Shown: positions 24,103 through 31,462 of the stretch, piece by piece
Numbering within the stretch: the first letter of the stretch is position 1
Layout: the number at the start of each line of letters is the position of its first letter
Assembly (NCBI GenBank): GCA_031552845.1
Contig: JAVBMC010000068.1
Span: forward strand, 1-44,757
Origin: JAVBMC01 sp031552845
GTDB taxonomy: Bacteria; Verrucomicrobiota; Kiritimatiellia; RFP12; DVOR01
Direction: 5' to 3'
DNA: 44,757 bases
Notes under the pieces: model-generated
What the model was told of the DNA's origin: nothing
The model's input: the letters and a program-made list of their open reading frames with translations, nothing else
The model's database searches: none
Translations under genes and position numbers: made by a program

Positions 24103-25095
24103 ATGAGCGAACGAGCACTAACTGAATTGAACGAGCCCAATGCGGCTTTTGAGCAGGGCTTGCGCCCGAAACGTTTTGAGGATTTTCAAGGGCAGCAGAA
24201 GGTGCGCGACCGATTGATGCTCGCAGTGGAGGCCGCGCGTCAGCGGAAGGAAGCGCTCGATCATGTGCTGCTGTTTGGGCCGCCCGGGCTGGGCAAGACG
24301 ACGCTCGCGTATATTTTGGGCGAAGCGATGGGGGTGCACGTCAAGGCGACCTCCGGGCCGGTGATTGAGAAGGCCGGCGACTTGGCGGGATTGCTGACGG
24401 GATTGGAGCCGGGCGATGTGCTGTTCATTGATGAGATTCACCGCATGCAGCGCACGGTGGAGGAGTATCTATATTCGGCGATGGAAGACTTTGTGTTGGA
24501 CATCATGATCGACCAAGGCCCCAATGCGCGGTCGGTGCGTTTGGAGGTGCCGCGGTTTACGTTGGTGGGTGCCACGACGCGTGCGGGTCTGCTTTCGGCG
24601 CCGTTGCGTTCGCGCTTCGGGCTTTCGAGCCGTCTGGATTATTATCATGTAGAAGACCTGACGGGGATTGTCACGCGTTCGGCGGGTACGCTGGGTGTGG
24701 AGATCGAGCCGGATGGCGCGAAGGAGATCGCTTCGCGTTCGCGCGGGACGCCGCGTATTGCCAACAACCTGCTCAAGCGCGTGCGGGATTATGCACAGGT
24801 GCGGGCTGATAATGTGGTGACGCAGAAGGCGGCGCAGGAGGCGTTGGCGTTGTTGGAGATTGATCCGCAGGGACTGGATGAGATGGACTTGCGCATTCTC
24901 GAGACGATTGCGGTGAAGTTCGGCGGCGGCCCGGTGGGGTTGAATAACATCGCGGTGTCGGTTGCGGAAGAGTCGGATACGATTGAAGATATGTATGAGC
25001 CGTTTTTGATTCAGGAGGGTTACTTGGAGCGTACGCCGAAGGGACGTGTGGCAACGCCGCGTACGTTTGAGCGGTTGGGGATTGCAAAGGAGTAG
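24103..25095 (+). CDS. ruvB: Holliday junction branch-migration ATPase RuvB
   Basis: The hexameric motor that drives branch migration with RuvA. 330 residues, normal length. RPKRFEDFQGQ opens the AAA+ core; Walker A GPPGLGKTT (about 59-67), Walker B FIDEIHRM (about 108-115), sensor 1 GATTRAGLL (about 150), Arg finger in PLRSRFGL, sensor 2 RGTPRIANNLLKRVRDYA (about 205-222). The C-terminal winged helix contains GGPVGLNNIAVSV and RTPKGRVAT. ruvA and ruvC are not nearby. The stop is 3 nt before nadE, so they share a transcript. Confidence 0.96.
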   Translation: MSERALTELNEPNAAFEQGLRPKRFEDFQGQQKVRDRLMLAVEAARQRKEALDHVLLFGPPGLGKTTLAYILGEAMGVHVKATSGPVIEKAGDLAGLLTGLEPGDVLFIDEIHRMQRTVEEYLYSAMEDFVLDIMIDQGPNARSVRLEVPRFTLVGATTRAGLLSAPLRSRFGLSSRLDYYHVEDLTGIVTRSAGTLGVEIEPDGAKEIASRSRGTPRIANNLLKRVRDYAQVRADNVVTQKAAQEALALLEIDPQGLDEMDLRILETIAVKFGGGPVGLNNIAVSVAEESDTIEDMYEPFLIQEGYLERTPKGRVATPRTFERLGIAKE

Positions 25096-25098
25096 GTT

Positions 25099-26805
25099 AT
25101 GAAATTGCGTGTTGCTGCGGCGGTGCCGCTGGTTCGTCCGGGTGCTGTGAAGCAGAACTTGGCCGCGTGTCTGAAGCTGGCTAAAGAGGCTGACCGTAAG
25201 GGCGTGGACGTGGTGGTGTTTCCGGAGCTGTGCATGACGGGCGTCACGTGCGGCGTGGTGGAAACGTTGGATGCGCTGTCGCTCTCGGCGATGAAGGCGT
25301 ATGCGGAGTTTGTGAAGAAGACGGCGGCGTTGAAGCCGGTGTTCGTCGTGAGCTCGGTGTTTCCGCAGGAAGAGACTAACACGGCGACGCGCGGCGTGGC
25401 GGTGTGCATGGGTGGGGAGACGATCGCCTGCAGCTATGACGGGGGCGTGGTGTTTACGCTGGGCAAGGTGAAAGCACTTGTGCAGCTGGGGACGGAGTTG
25501 ACGAAGTCTAAGGCGCAGTTGGTGCTGAATCCTTATTCAGAGCCTGAACTGATTGGTGCGCGGGAGAAGCGCACGGCGCGTTTGCGGAGCATCGCGGGTG
25601 TTGTGGTCTCGGCTGGTGCGGGCGTGGGAGAGTCCACCGCGAGTTGTGTTTACGGGGGTGCAGGAGTCGTTGTCCAAGATGGTGTCGTGTTGGCGGAGGG
25701 GGAGCGGTTTCAGTATCGTAATGCTTTGGTGACGGCGGATGTGGAGTTCGGTGCCAAGGCAGGCAAGCTTCCGGAGGTTGAGGTGGAGATGGCGGTGTGC
25801 CGTCCGACTAATCCTTTCCTGCCGATTGGTGAGGAATCCTTCGCGGAGCGTTGTGCGGAGATATTGACATTGCAGAGCTGTGGGTTGGCCACGCGGCTGC
25901 TGCATACGAACCACTCGCGCGTGGTGCTGGGGGTTTCGGGCGGGTTGGATTCGACGCTGGCGCTGTTGGTTGCGGTGGAGGCGTTCCGCAAGTTGAAGCT
26001 GGATACTGCGGGCATCATCTGCGTGTCGATGCCAGGGTTTGGTACCACGGCGCACACGCGTAGCAATGGCGCGAAGCTTTGTAAGGCATTGGGGTTGAAG
26101 CTGCGGACGATTGACATCAGTCCGGCGTGCAAGGCGCATCTCAAGGCGATTGGACATAATGGCAGGACGCATGATGCCGCGTATGAGAATGCGCAGGCGC
26201 GCGAGCGTACGCAGACGTTGATGGACTTGGGCAATCACTTGCATGCGCTGACGATTGGCACGGGGGATTTGTCGGAGGCGGCGTTGGGGTGGTGTACGTA
26301 TAATGGCGACCATATGAGCATGTACAGCGTGAACGGGAATGTCCCGAAGAGTGTTGCGCGTGCGATTGTGGCGTGGGTGGCGGAGGAGCAAGGCTGCAAG
26401 CTGGCGGAGGTGTTGCAGGATATTCTGGCCACGCCGATTTCGCCGGAGCTGCTGCCTCATGCGAGTGGTGCGATTCATCAAAAGACGGAGTCGTTGATCG
26501 GGCCGTATGAGCTGCACGATTACTTCCTCTACTACTTTGTGGGTAAGCGTCTGCTGCCGCCGCTGGTGTTGGAGTCCGCAGTGGATGCGTTTAACGGCAT
26601 CTACTCTGCGCAGGAGATTGCGAAGTGGCTGGATGTGTTCCTTGCGCGCTTCTTCAGCCAGCAGTTCAAACGTTCGTGCGCGCCGGATTGTCCGCAGGTG
26701 GGTACGGTGTCGTTGGCGCCGGGTGATTGGCGGATGCCGAGCGATATTGACGGCAGCTTGTTCAGCCTGAAGAATTGGAAGGCGCAGGACTGGTGCACGC
26801 CGTAG
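25099..26805 (+). CDS. nadE: NAD+ synthetase with a degenerate glutaminase domain
   Basis: Amidates nicotinate adenine dinucleotide to NAD+. 568 residues, shorter than the roughly 650-680 of the glutamine-dependent form with the same layout. The C-terminal synthetase is intact: GVSGGLDSTLAL (about 279-290), FGTTAHTRSNG, TGDLSEAALGWCTYNGDH and NVPKS. The N-terminal nitrilase-like domain retains the first catalytic Glu (VVFPELCMTG, E43) and the late GAGVGESTASCVYGG segment. However, the stretch that normally carries the catalytic Lys (KxYLPNY) is missing, and the nucleophile motif (ICEDLW) is replaced by a Cys-free segment before LVLNPYSEPE. It is therefore likely ammonia-dependent. Starts 3 nt after ruvB. 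Confidence 0.9.
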   Translation: MKLRVAAAVPLVRPGAVKQNLAACLKLAKEADRKGVDVVVFPELCMTGVTCGVVETLDALSLSAMKAYAEFVKKTAALKPVFVVSSVFPQEETNTATRGVAVCMGGETIACSYDGGVVFTLGKVKALVQLGTELTKSKAQLVLNPYSEPELIGAREKRTARLRSIAGVVVSAGAGVGESTASCVYGGAGVVVQDGVVLAEGERFQYRNALVTADVEFGAKAGKLPEVEVEMAVCRPTNPFLPIGEESFAERCAEILTLQSCGLATRLLHTNHSRVVLGVSGGLDSTLALLVAVEAFRKLKLDTAGIICVSMPGFGTTAHTRSNGAKLCKALGLKLRTIDISPACKAHLKAIGHNGRTHDAAYENAQARERTQTLMDLGNHLHALTIGTGDLSEAALGWCTYNGDHMSMYSVNGNVPKSVARAIVAWVAEEQGCKLAEVLQDILATPISPELLPHASGAIHQKTESLIGPYELHDYFLYYFVGKRLLPPLVLESAVDAFNGIYSAQEIAKWLDVFLARFFSQQFKRSCAPDCPQVGTVSLAPGDWRMPSDIDGSLFSLKNWKAQDWCTP

Positions 26806-27689
26806 TTGCCGCTGCGCAAAACTCGCCGGTGCACGCGCGTTATCCGTTGCGTGTGTCGGACTATTATCTTTCGCTTGCGCGGGCGTTTACGCCGGAGGAT
26901 CCGATCTGCCGGCAGTGTCTGCCGGATGTACAGGAGCTGTCGGACGATCAGGCGGAGGATCCTTTTTGCGAATGGGGGAGCGCGGCGTTTTATCCGGGTG
27001 TGAAGCGGCGGTTTAAGGATCGTGTACTGGTGATGGCGAGCACGGAGTGCGCGGTGAACTGCCGCCATTGTACGCGTAAGAATCTGCTGCATAAGGGCGA
27101 GGTGTGCACGGATATTACCGGGGCGGTGGAAGCGGTGCGGCGTTATCCGGAGATCCGCGAGGTGCTGATCTCGGGCGGGGACCCATTGATGTTGTCGGAT
27201 GAACGGCTGCTGGTTTATGTGGAGGCGTTTGCGGCGTTGGAGCAGATTGACGCCGTGCGGATCGGTACGCGTATGCCGGTTGTGTTGCCCACGCGCGTGA
27301 CGCCGGAGCTGGCGGGAGCGTTGGGGCGGAGCGGGAAGGTTTGGGTGAATACGCAGTTCAACCATCCGTATGAGATTACGCCGCAGTCGGCGGCGGCGTG
27401 CAAGCTGCTGGTGGAGGCGGGGATTCCGGTGTCGAATCAGACGGTGCTGCTCAAAGGGGTGAATGATTCGGCGGAGGTGATGGTTGAGCTTTGTGCGGGG
27501 TTGCAGCGGATGAGGGTGCGGCCGTATTATGTGTTCCAGTGTGACCCGGTGAAGGGGACGGCGCACTTTCGGGTGGATGATGATGTGGCGCGTGCGATTG
27601 CGCGGCGGGTGCGGGAGTCGTTGGGGGGATTGGCGGTGCCGCGTTTTGTGGTTGATCGTCCCGGCGCTACGTGCAAAGAAGAGGTTTGA
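26793..27689 (+). CDS. Short KamA-family radical SAM aminomutase
   Basis: Overlaps the nadE end. A GTG at 26793 has GGAAGG about 10 nt upstream; a TTG at 26775 is an alternative start. About 298 residues. The radical SAM cluster motif is CAVNCRHC (Cys-x3-Cys-x2-Cys), followed by TRKN as in lysine 2,3-aminomutases (KamA) rather than the CFRR of EpmB. YPLRVSDYYLSLA, ISGGDPLMLSDERL, RIGTRMPVVLP, NTQFNHPYE and YYVFQCDPVKGTAHFR are family segments. It ends soon after FVVDRPGATCK; that Lys aligns with the PLP-binding Lys of KamA (GGGGK), while the ~80-residue tail of classical KamA is absent. Substrate unknown; no EF-P gene is adjacent. Confidence 0.85.
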   Translation: MHAVVAAAQNSPVHARYPLRVSDYYLSLARAFTPEDPICRQCLPDVQELSDDQAEDPFCEWGSAAFYPGVKRRFKDRVLVMASTECAVNCRHCTRKNLLHKGEVCTDITGAVEAVRRYPEIREVLISGGDPLMLSDERLLVYVEAFAALEQIDAVRIGTRMPVVLPTRVTPELAGALGRSGKVWVNTQFNHPYEITPQSAAACKLLVEAGIPVSNQTVLLKGVNDSAEVMVELCAGLQRMRVRPYYVFQCDPVKGTAHFRVDDDVARAIARRVRESLGGLAVPRFVVDRPGATCKEEV

Positions 27690-27792
27690 GAGAAGTAGTA
27701 AGTAAGAAGTAATAGGTAATAAGTTAAGAGGCTGTCGCACAGGAGGAGGAGGGGAGGCGTGTGAACTTCTTTCTTCCCTTGATTTTATTGGG

Positions 27793-27813
27793 GTTTGCTG
27801 CACTGCAAACTTT
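27793..27813 (+). terminator. Weak hairpin after the ruvB-nadE-KamA operon
   Basis: GTTTGC-TGCACT-GCAAAC followed by TTT. A 6-bp stem with a short T-run, about 105 nt after the KamA-like stop. The DNA in between contains only short AGTAA-type repeats and a purine-rich run. Confidence 0.35.
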
Positions 27814-27818
27814 CCCTC

Positions 27819-27846
27819 TTGACTTATTATTCCAATCTGCTAAACT
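27819..27846 (+). promoter_or_regulatory. Promoter of the candidate ncRNA
   Basis: -35 TTGACT (27819-27824), 16-nt spacer, -10 TAAACT (27841-27846). Transcription should start near 27849-27853. Confidence 0.55.
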
Positions 27847-27848
27847 GC

Positions 27849-28050
27849 ATCCCCGTTGACCCCATTGAGTGACCCGTCACTGATTCGGATACCTGTGGCT
27901 CGGAGTTCATACGAATCTCCGCCCCCCGACATACGGGAGCTTAAGCTCCAAGGAGCCATCAACTATAACAGACTGCCCGTTTGGCCGGCGTGCAGTTCAG
28001 ATGCTAGGGGGATATCCACCAATAACGCGAGTGCGTTGTATGGTTTTTTT
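27849..28050 (+). ncRNA. Candidate structured ncRNA of about 200 nt
   Basis: A stand-alone unit: a promoter immediately upstream and a strong intrinsic terminator at its end, 80 nt before the HU-like gene. By eye it folds into a branched structure. ATCCCC (27849-27854) can close on GGGGAT (28008-28013), and GTTGA (27855-27859) on TCAAC (27959-27963). GGCTC pairs with GAGCC around three hairpins: CGGAG/CTCCG with inner TTC/GAA, CCCG/CGGG, and GGAGC-TTAA-GCTCC. ACTGC (27972-27976) pairs with GCAGT (27992-27996). There is no credible ORF. It is in the size range of 6S RNA, but I cannot match it to 6S, tmRNA, RNase P or SRP RNA consensus. It could also be a leader attenuator of the HU-like gene. 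Confidence 0.55.
28018..28050 (+). terminator. Intrinsic terminator of the candidate ncRNA
   Basis: An 11-bp stem ACCAATAACGC / GCGTTGT(A)TGGT with loop GAGT, one bulged A and one G-T pair, followed by a run of six to seven T. Confidence 0.7.
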
Positions 28051-28070
28051 GGAATCGTCCTGGCGTCGGG

Positions 28071-28100
28071 TTGACAGACGCCGCCGGCTGCCAGCATCAT
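28071..28100 (+). promoter_or_regulatory. Possible promoter of the HU-like gene
   Basis: A perfect -35 TTGACA (28071-28076) with CATCAT (28095-28100, four of six) at 18 nt. The -10 is weak. The HU-like ATG follows 29 nt later, with AGGA in between. Confidence 0.35.
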
Positions 28101-28129
28101 ACATAGGCGGCAGTTAGGAAAATGACATC

Positions 28130-28870
28130 ATGTCAACAACAGCAAACGAGCCCACCAGCTCGATTCAGGTACAAATCATCAAGCCCGTCTCCGGCGAGCT
28201 TGCCAAGGATGGACTGCAGACGGCGAAAGCCATCTCCCGCAGCACCGTCTCCAACGCCCAGCTCCTCGACTTCATGGTCGGCGACGGCGGCGGCATCAGC
28301 AAACCTCAAGCCAAGGCTTTTTACGAAGCCTACGCCGGCACCGTCAACCGGCTGCTCCTCGCGGGACACAATATCCCCGTGGGCGACCTCGGTTACCTGC
28401 ACGTCACGGCCAAAGGCGTGTTTGACGCGGAAGGTAAACCCGTGGAAGGCAAAGAGCTGATCTTCAAGATCAAGTTCCTCCCCAAGAAGGCCGTCAAAAA
28501 CCTTCTGGCGAACCTGCCCTATGAAACCATCGAAGCTCACGACCGCCAGCCCCGCTTGAACACGGTGACCGACAGCATCACGCTGAACGTCAACTCCGTT
28601 GTCACACGCGGGATGTCAGCCAAGCTTAACGGCAAGAACCTCAAGTTCCACCCCCTTGTGGCCGATGAAGGACTCTTCTTCGTTCCCGTCGAGGGTGGGG
28701 CTGCGGTCAAGGTCACCCAGTTCCTCGACAACCGCGATGTGCGCCTCACGTTCAACGTGCCGGAAAACCTCGCGGAAGGCGGAACCTACCAGCTGCAAGT
28801 GCGCAAACGCTTCAGCGGCTGCAAGGCCTTACGCATCGGAACTCTCGAAAGCATGCTCAGCGTGAACTAA
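28130..28870 (+). CDS. HU-like DNA-binding domain fused to an Ig-like (DUF4469-type) domain
   Basis: 246 residues, no signal peptide. Residues about 35-135 follow the HU/IHF fold: AKAISRSTVSNAQLLDFM, KPQAKAFYEAYAGTVNRLLLAGHNIPVGDLGYLHVTAKG, then FKIKFLPKKAVKNLL. Residues about 150-246 look like the Ig-like domain found after HU domains in Bacteroidetes and PVC bacteria (SITLNVNSVVTRGMSAKLNGKNLKF, LTFNVPENLAEGGTYQLQV). Such proteins are abundant and probably nucleoid-associated. The gene stands alone between an ncRNA-like unit and a strong terminator, consistent with high expression. DNA binding is inferred from the fold. Confidence 0.8.
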   Translation: MSTTANEPTSSIQVQIIKPVSGELAKDGLQTAKAISRSTVSNAQLLDFMVGDGGGISKPQAKAFYEAYAGTVNRLLLAGHNIPVGDLGYLHVTAKGVFDAEGKPVEGKELIFKIKFLPKKAVKNLLANLPYETIEAHDRQPRLNTVTDSITLNVNSVVTRGMSAKLNGKNLKFHPLVADEGLFFVPVEGGAAVKVTQFLDNRDVRLTFNVPENLAEGGTYQLQVRKRFSGCKALRIGTLESMLSVN

Positions 28871-28905
28871 CCTCGAGGACACTCACACAGTAATAACCCA
28901 ACCCA

Positions 28906-28941
28906 GGGGCAGATGCCACACCGGCGTCTGCCCCTTTTTTT
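28906..28941 (+). terminator. Strong intrinsic terminator of the HU-like gene
   Basis: GGGGCAGATGCC and GGCGTCTGCCCC form a 12-bp stem (one G-T pair) with loop ACACC, followed by seven T. Confidence 0.9.
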
Positions 28942-29010
28942 ATTCCCAAGACGTGCCACAAAAACGCGCATGTTGAAAAAGTACGAGGCATGTGGTACAA
29001 AATTCTTGCC

Positions 29011-29120
29011 CGGCTCACACATTTTATCCATACGGCTCAGACAAAACTCCTGCCCGGCTCAAACATTTGACCCATTGGGCTCAGTCAAAATCTCCACCCG
29101 GCTCACGCAAATATCTGAGC
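29011..29120 (+). repeat. Five-copy 22-bp phased repeat array
   Basis: Copies start at 29011, 29033, 29055, 29077 and 29099, exactly 22 bp apart. The conserved core is GGCTCA-NN-CA-WWW with [CG] before it; the remaining ~10 bp vary, and alternate copies resemble each other more, giving a 44-bp super-period. 22 bp is two helical turns, so all cores face the same side of the DNA. The period is not a multiple of three, so it is not coding. An inverted half-core CTGAGC lies at the end. It resembles an iteron or multi-site operator. It is not a CRISPR: the repeats are too short and there are no spacers. Confidence 0.8.
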
Positions 29121-29399
29121 TACGTCTGGGAACGCCAGCACGAAAGATGCAATAATAGGTGATAAGAAACAGGAAATAGGGAAAGACGGTGTGTGTATAA
29201 TTAAAATATGCAGATTCATATTTAAACGCAGCATTTAATAGATTCAATGTTTTCTGATACGGGGCAGAAAGCGTGTAAAATTTCAAAATCCTCCCTGGAA
29301 TCGGTCGTTTTTGAAGAAGCTGTTCTAAAATAGAGTGCCTTCTCGTTTAAACATCTGTTTGATATGAAAATAATTTCTCCTTTATTTTCCTTTTTATGC
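29121..29399. other. AT-rich intergenic stretch
   Basis: No gene, RNA or clear hairpin was recognised. It contains AATAGGTGATAAG (29154-29166), which nearly repeats AATAGGTAATAAG at 27711-27723. Short ORFs here lack start signals and were not accepted. Confidence 0.5.
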
Positions 29400-29428
29400 T
29401 TGATTACGATTTAAAATAGGTCTATACT
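29400..29428 (+). promoter_or_regulatory. Promoter of the four-gene secreted-protein operon
   Basis: -35 TTGATT (29400-29405), 17-nt spacer, -10 TATACT (29423-29428). It leaves a leader of about 85 nt before the first ATG at 29520. Confidence 0.6.
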
Positions 29429-29519
29429 GCCCCCATTCGCCGGTTTAACATTTCTGCTTGTTCGGAGCAGCCACCAAATTTGTCCGGTATTGCGTCAAAT
29501 GCCTTTTAAAGGAGGCCCC

Positions 29520-30398
29520 ATGATTAAACGAAGTACAGTTCGTTTTGTGTCGATATTCTGTCTATTGAGTGTATTTAGTTTACCAGTCTTTCCAAATCAG
29601 GTTGCTGTTGATGAGCAAATATCTGGACTTCACATTGATGAATCCATGTTCATTCGTTCCCCATTGGATTTGCAAGTATTGCTGCGGTATTGGCAGCAGA
29701 TGATAGTTCCCCAACAAGAAATTGTGCTGCAAGATGCAGGCGTTTACTTATTCGCGCCGGACAGTGCAGGGGCTGAACTCTTCTTTGGGGCTTTACTGGC
29801 AGATCCTGGAAATGCCGATGCGTCGGTGGTTTATGTTTCGGATGATGCTTTTTCCGGTCACACGCTCTTTGCGGATTTGTTGGGGGATGTGGTTTCCTCG
29901 TTACCAGCGGATGGCCTGCAAAGTGCTGACGGGCTGACGATACGGGTCTCACTGGTTCCGCTGTGGCCTTTCTTTGGTTGGGGAAATCTTGCACACGAGA
30001 CTGATGAGCCAACGGCTAGCAATAATTTAAGCCGTTCTAAAAGTGTTATCGCCGGTGCGGCCAATGGTGTTCAGCCCGAGCAAGCCGAAACCTCATCACA
30101 ATGGATTGAGGCTGGGCTTGATAATGATATGTCAGACCTCAGAAATTCGGATGCGGCAGATGAGGACGTAGGCACAGTATATGTTCATCAAAAGGAAGGG
30201 AATGATTCGTGGTCAGGACGTGCGGCTTTTGCAAAGGGTATGTTGAAGGGACCCAAGAAAAGCGTGCGTGGCGGATTGAATATGATACAGTCCGGCGATA
30301 CGCTGATAATTTGTGAAGGCCTCTATGCCGAAGGTCTTGATTTACAAGGTAAGAATATCCGCGTCCGTATCCGTGGTGCTGTAAAACTAACGAATTAA
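29520..30398 (+). CDS. Secreted protein ending in the start of a parallel beta-helix
   Basis: The ATG at 29520 was chosen for its AAAGGAGG site and because it starts a signal peptide (MIKRSTVRFVSIFCLLSVFSLPVFPNQ); an upstream GTG/ATG pair would spoil it. 292 residues. The middle has no recognised family. The C-terminal part (about 223-290) reads GTVYVHQKEGNDSWSGRAAF...PKKSVRGGLNMIQSGDTLIICEGLYAEGLDLQGKNI. This is the usual first turn of pectate-lyase-like or DUF1565 beta-helix proteins, but it stops after about two turns. It may be a truncated helix or a small capping version. First gene of the operon leading to the giant protein. Confidence 0.6.
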   Translation: MIKRSTVRFVSIFCLLSVFSLPVFPNQVAVDEQISGLHIDESMFIRSPLDLQVLLRYWQQMIVPQQEIVLQDAGVYLFAPDSAGAELFFGALLADPGNADASVVYVSDDAFSGHTLFADLLGDVVSSLPADGLQSADGLTIRVSLVPLWPFFGWGNLAHETDEPTASNNLSRSKSVIAGAANGVQPEQAETSSQWIEAGLDNDMSDLRNSDAADEDVGTVYVHQKEGNDSWSGRAAFAKGMLKGPKKSVRGGLNMIQSGDTLIICEGLYAEGLDLQGKNIRVRIRGAVKLTN

Positions 30399-30462
30399 AT
30401 TATCATCACTTCTTATGAATATCTCCACCCATTGTCATCGCTTGCTTAGAAAGGAACTTGTT

Positions 30463-31437
30463 ATGAAAAAGACACTCTTCGTTTCGTTGTTTGGATTTGC
30501 TGCATTTGCCGCTTGCGGAGCCTCATTGGAAGTTGAGACTGTCAAAGCTCCTGAGATATTCACACAAACCATCTTATTAGAGCCGACTACGCCAACAGAT
30601 GCAACAGCCTATTATGACTTTGCTGCATCTGTAACTACCATTGCCGATGCGACAGGCAATGGCAACACGATGACCAAATCCGGAGTCGTTTGGGGTAGTA
30701 CAGGCCATCCGATTGGCACAGGTGGTGCAATGTCGTTTGATGGTACAACGGATTACATGTATGCGACAACAGCGAAAGATGTTGCAGGGATCTTTCAATG
30801 GGATGCCTTCTCCTTAAGTATGTGGTTTGCGCACGGTGGTGGAGGCAAGTTAGATGCAACGCATTATCATGTTCTGCTGGATAAGAGCAGTAAAACTGTC
30901 GGTGCTTTTTTAGGCTTGGATCCAACCGGTATTTCCGGACCTGTTGGTTCTTTGGTATTCCAAACGTTCGGCGTGACGCCGGCTTGTGTTATGCGGGATG
31001 ATTCGAAGGACTATATGGACAACAAATGGCATCATCTGGCGCTGATTAAGGACGGGACGAACGGACAGTTGTGGATTGATGGAGAATTGAAAACTCAGAC
31101 TTCTGGGATGGCTTGTGTTACAAACACATCCAATCTTTTTTTTGGCAGACGGTCTTCCACGTTTGAGAGTGTCACGACAGTGGTCAGTTGGAAAGGTTGG
31201 ATGGACGAAATTCAAATATTCAAGCGCGCGTTGGCACCTTCGGAAGTGACGAACTTATTTGTACACAATGGACCGTTTCCATTAAAAACGGCCGTGGATT
31301 TTACAACGAATGTCGTCATTCAAGGTGATGTAGCAATTGAAGGCAATGTCTCATTTATTGGCGGGGTGACCTATTTGAAACCAACGGGGGATCTTTCCTC
31401 AGGCACGTTTACTAACGACCTGTCAACTGTACCCTGA
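30463..31437 (+). CDS. Secreted LamG/concanavalin-like protein
   Basis: The ATG at 30463 has AAAGGAA upstream and starts a signal peptide (MKKTLFVSLFGFAAFAACGAS); Cys at residue 19 may be lipidated but the context is not a clear lipobox. 324 residues. Residues about 45-270 form a LamG-type beta-sandwich: DATGNGNTMTKSG, GGAMSFDGTTDYMYA, FSLSMWF, KWHHLALIKDGTNGQLWIDGEL, and GWMDEIQIFKRALAPSEVTNLF, the standard ending. Such domains bind glycans or proteins at the cell surface. A short beta-rich tail (VVIQGDVAIEGNVSFIGG) follows. Located 64 nt after the previous gene and 25 nt before the giant gene. Confidence 0.75.
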   Translation: MKKTLFVSLFGFAAFAACGASLEVETVKAPEIFTQTILLEPTTPTDATAYYDFAASVTTIADATGNGNTMTKSGVVWGSTGHPIGTGGAMSFDGTTDYMYATTAKDVAGIFQWDAFSLSMWFAHGGGGKLDATHYHVLLDKSSKTVGAFLGLDPTGISGPVGSLVFQTFGVTPACVMRDDSKDYMDNKWHHLALIKDGTNGQLWIDGELKTQTSGMACVTNTSNLFFGRRSSTFESVTTVVSWKGWMDEIQIFKRALAPSEVTNLFVHNGPFPLKTAVDFTTNVVIQGDVAIEGNVSFIGGVTYLKPTGDLSSGTFTNDLSTVP

Positions 31438-31462
31438 ACAACTCACGTAACAGGAGATATTC

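Noticed and set aside
27849..28050. Firm assignment of the RNA as 6S, tmRNA, RNase P or SRP RNA
   Set aside because: Size fits 6S, but the branched fold and sequence do not show the 6S central bubble, and signature motifs of the other RNAs are absent.
27856..28074. Short ORF through the candidate ncRNA
   Set aside because: It has no usual ATG start or Shine-Dalgarno site and passes through the terminator hairpin and T-run.
29011..29120. CRISPR array
   Set aside because: Repeat cores of about 12 bp at a fixed 22-bp period leave no room for spacers, and no cas genes are present.
28913..29155. Short plus-strand ORF after the HU-like gene
   Set aside because: It starts inside the terminator and runs through the 22-bp repeat array, whose period is not a multiple of three.
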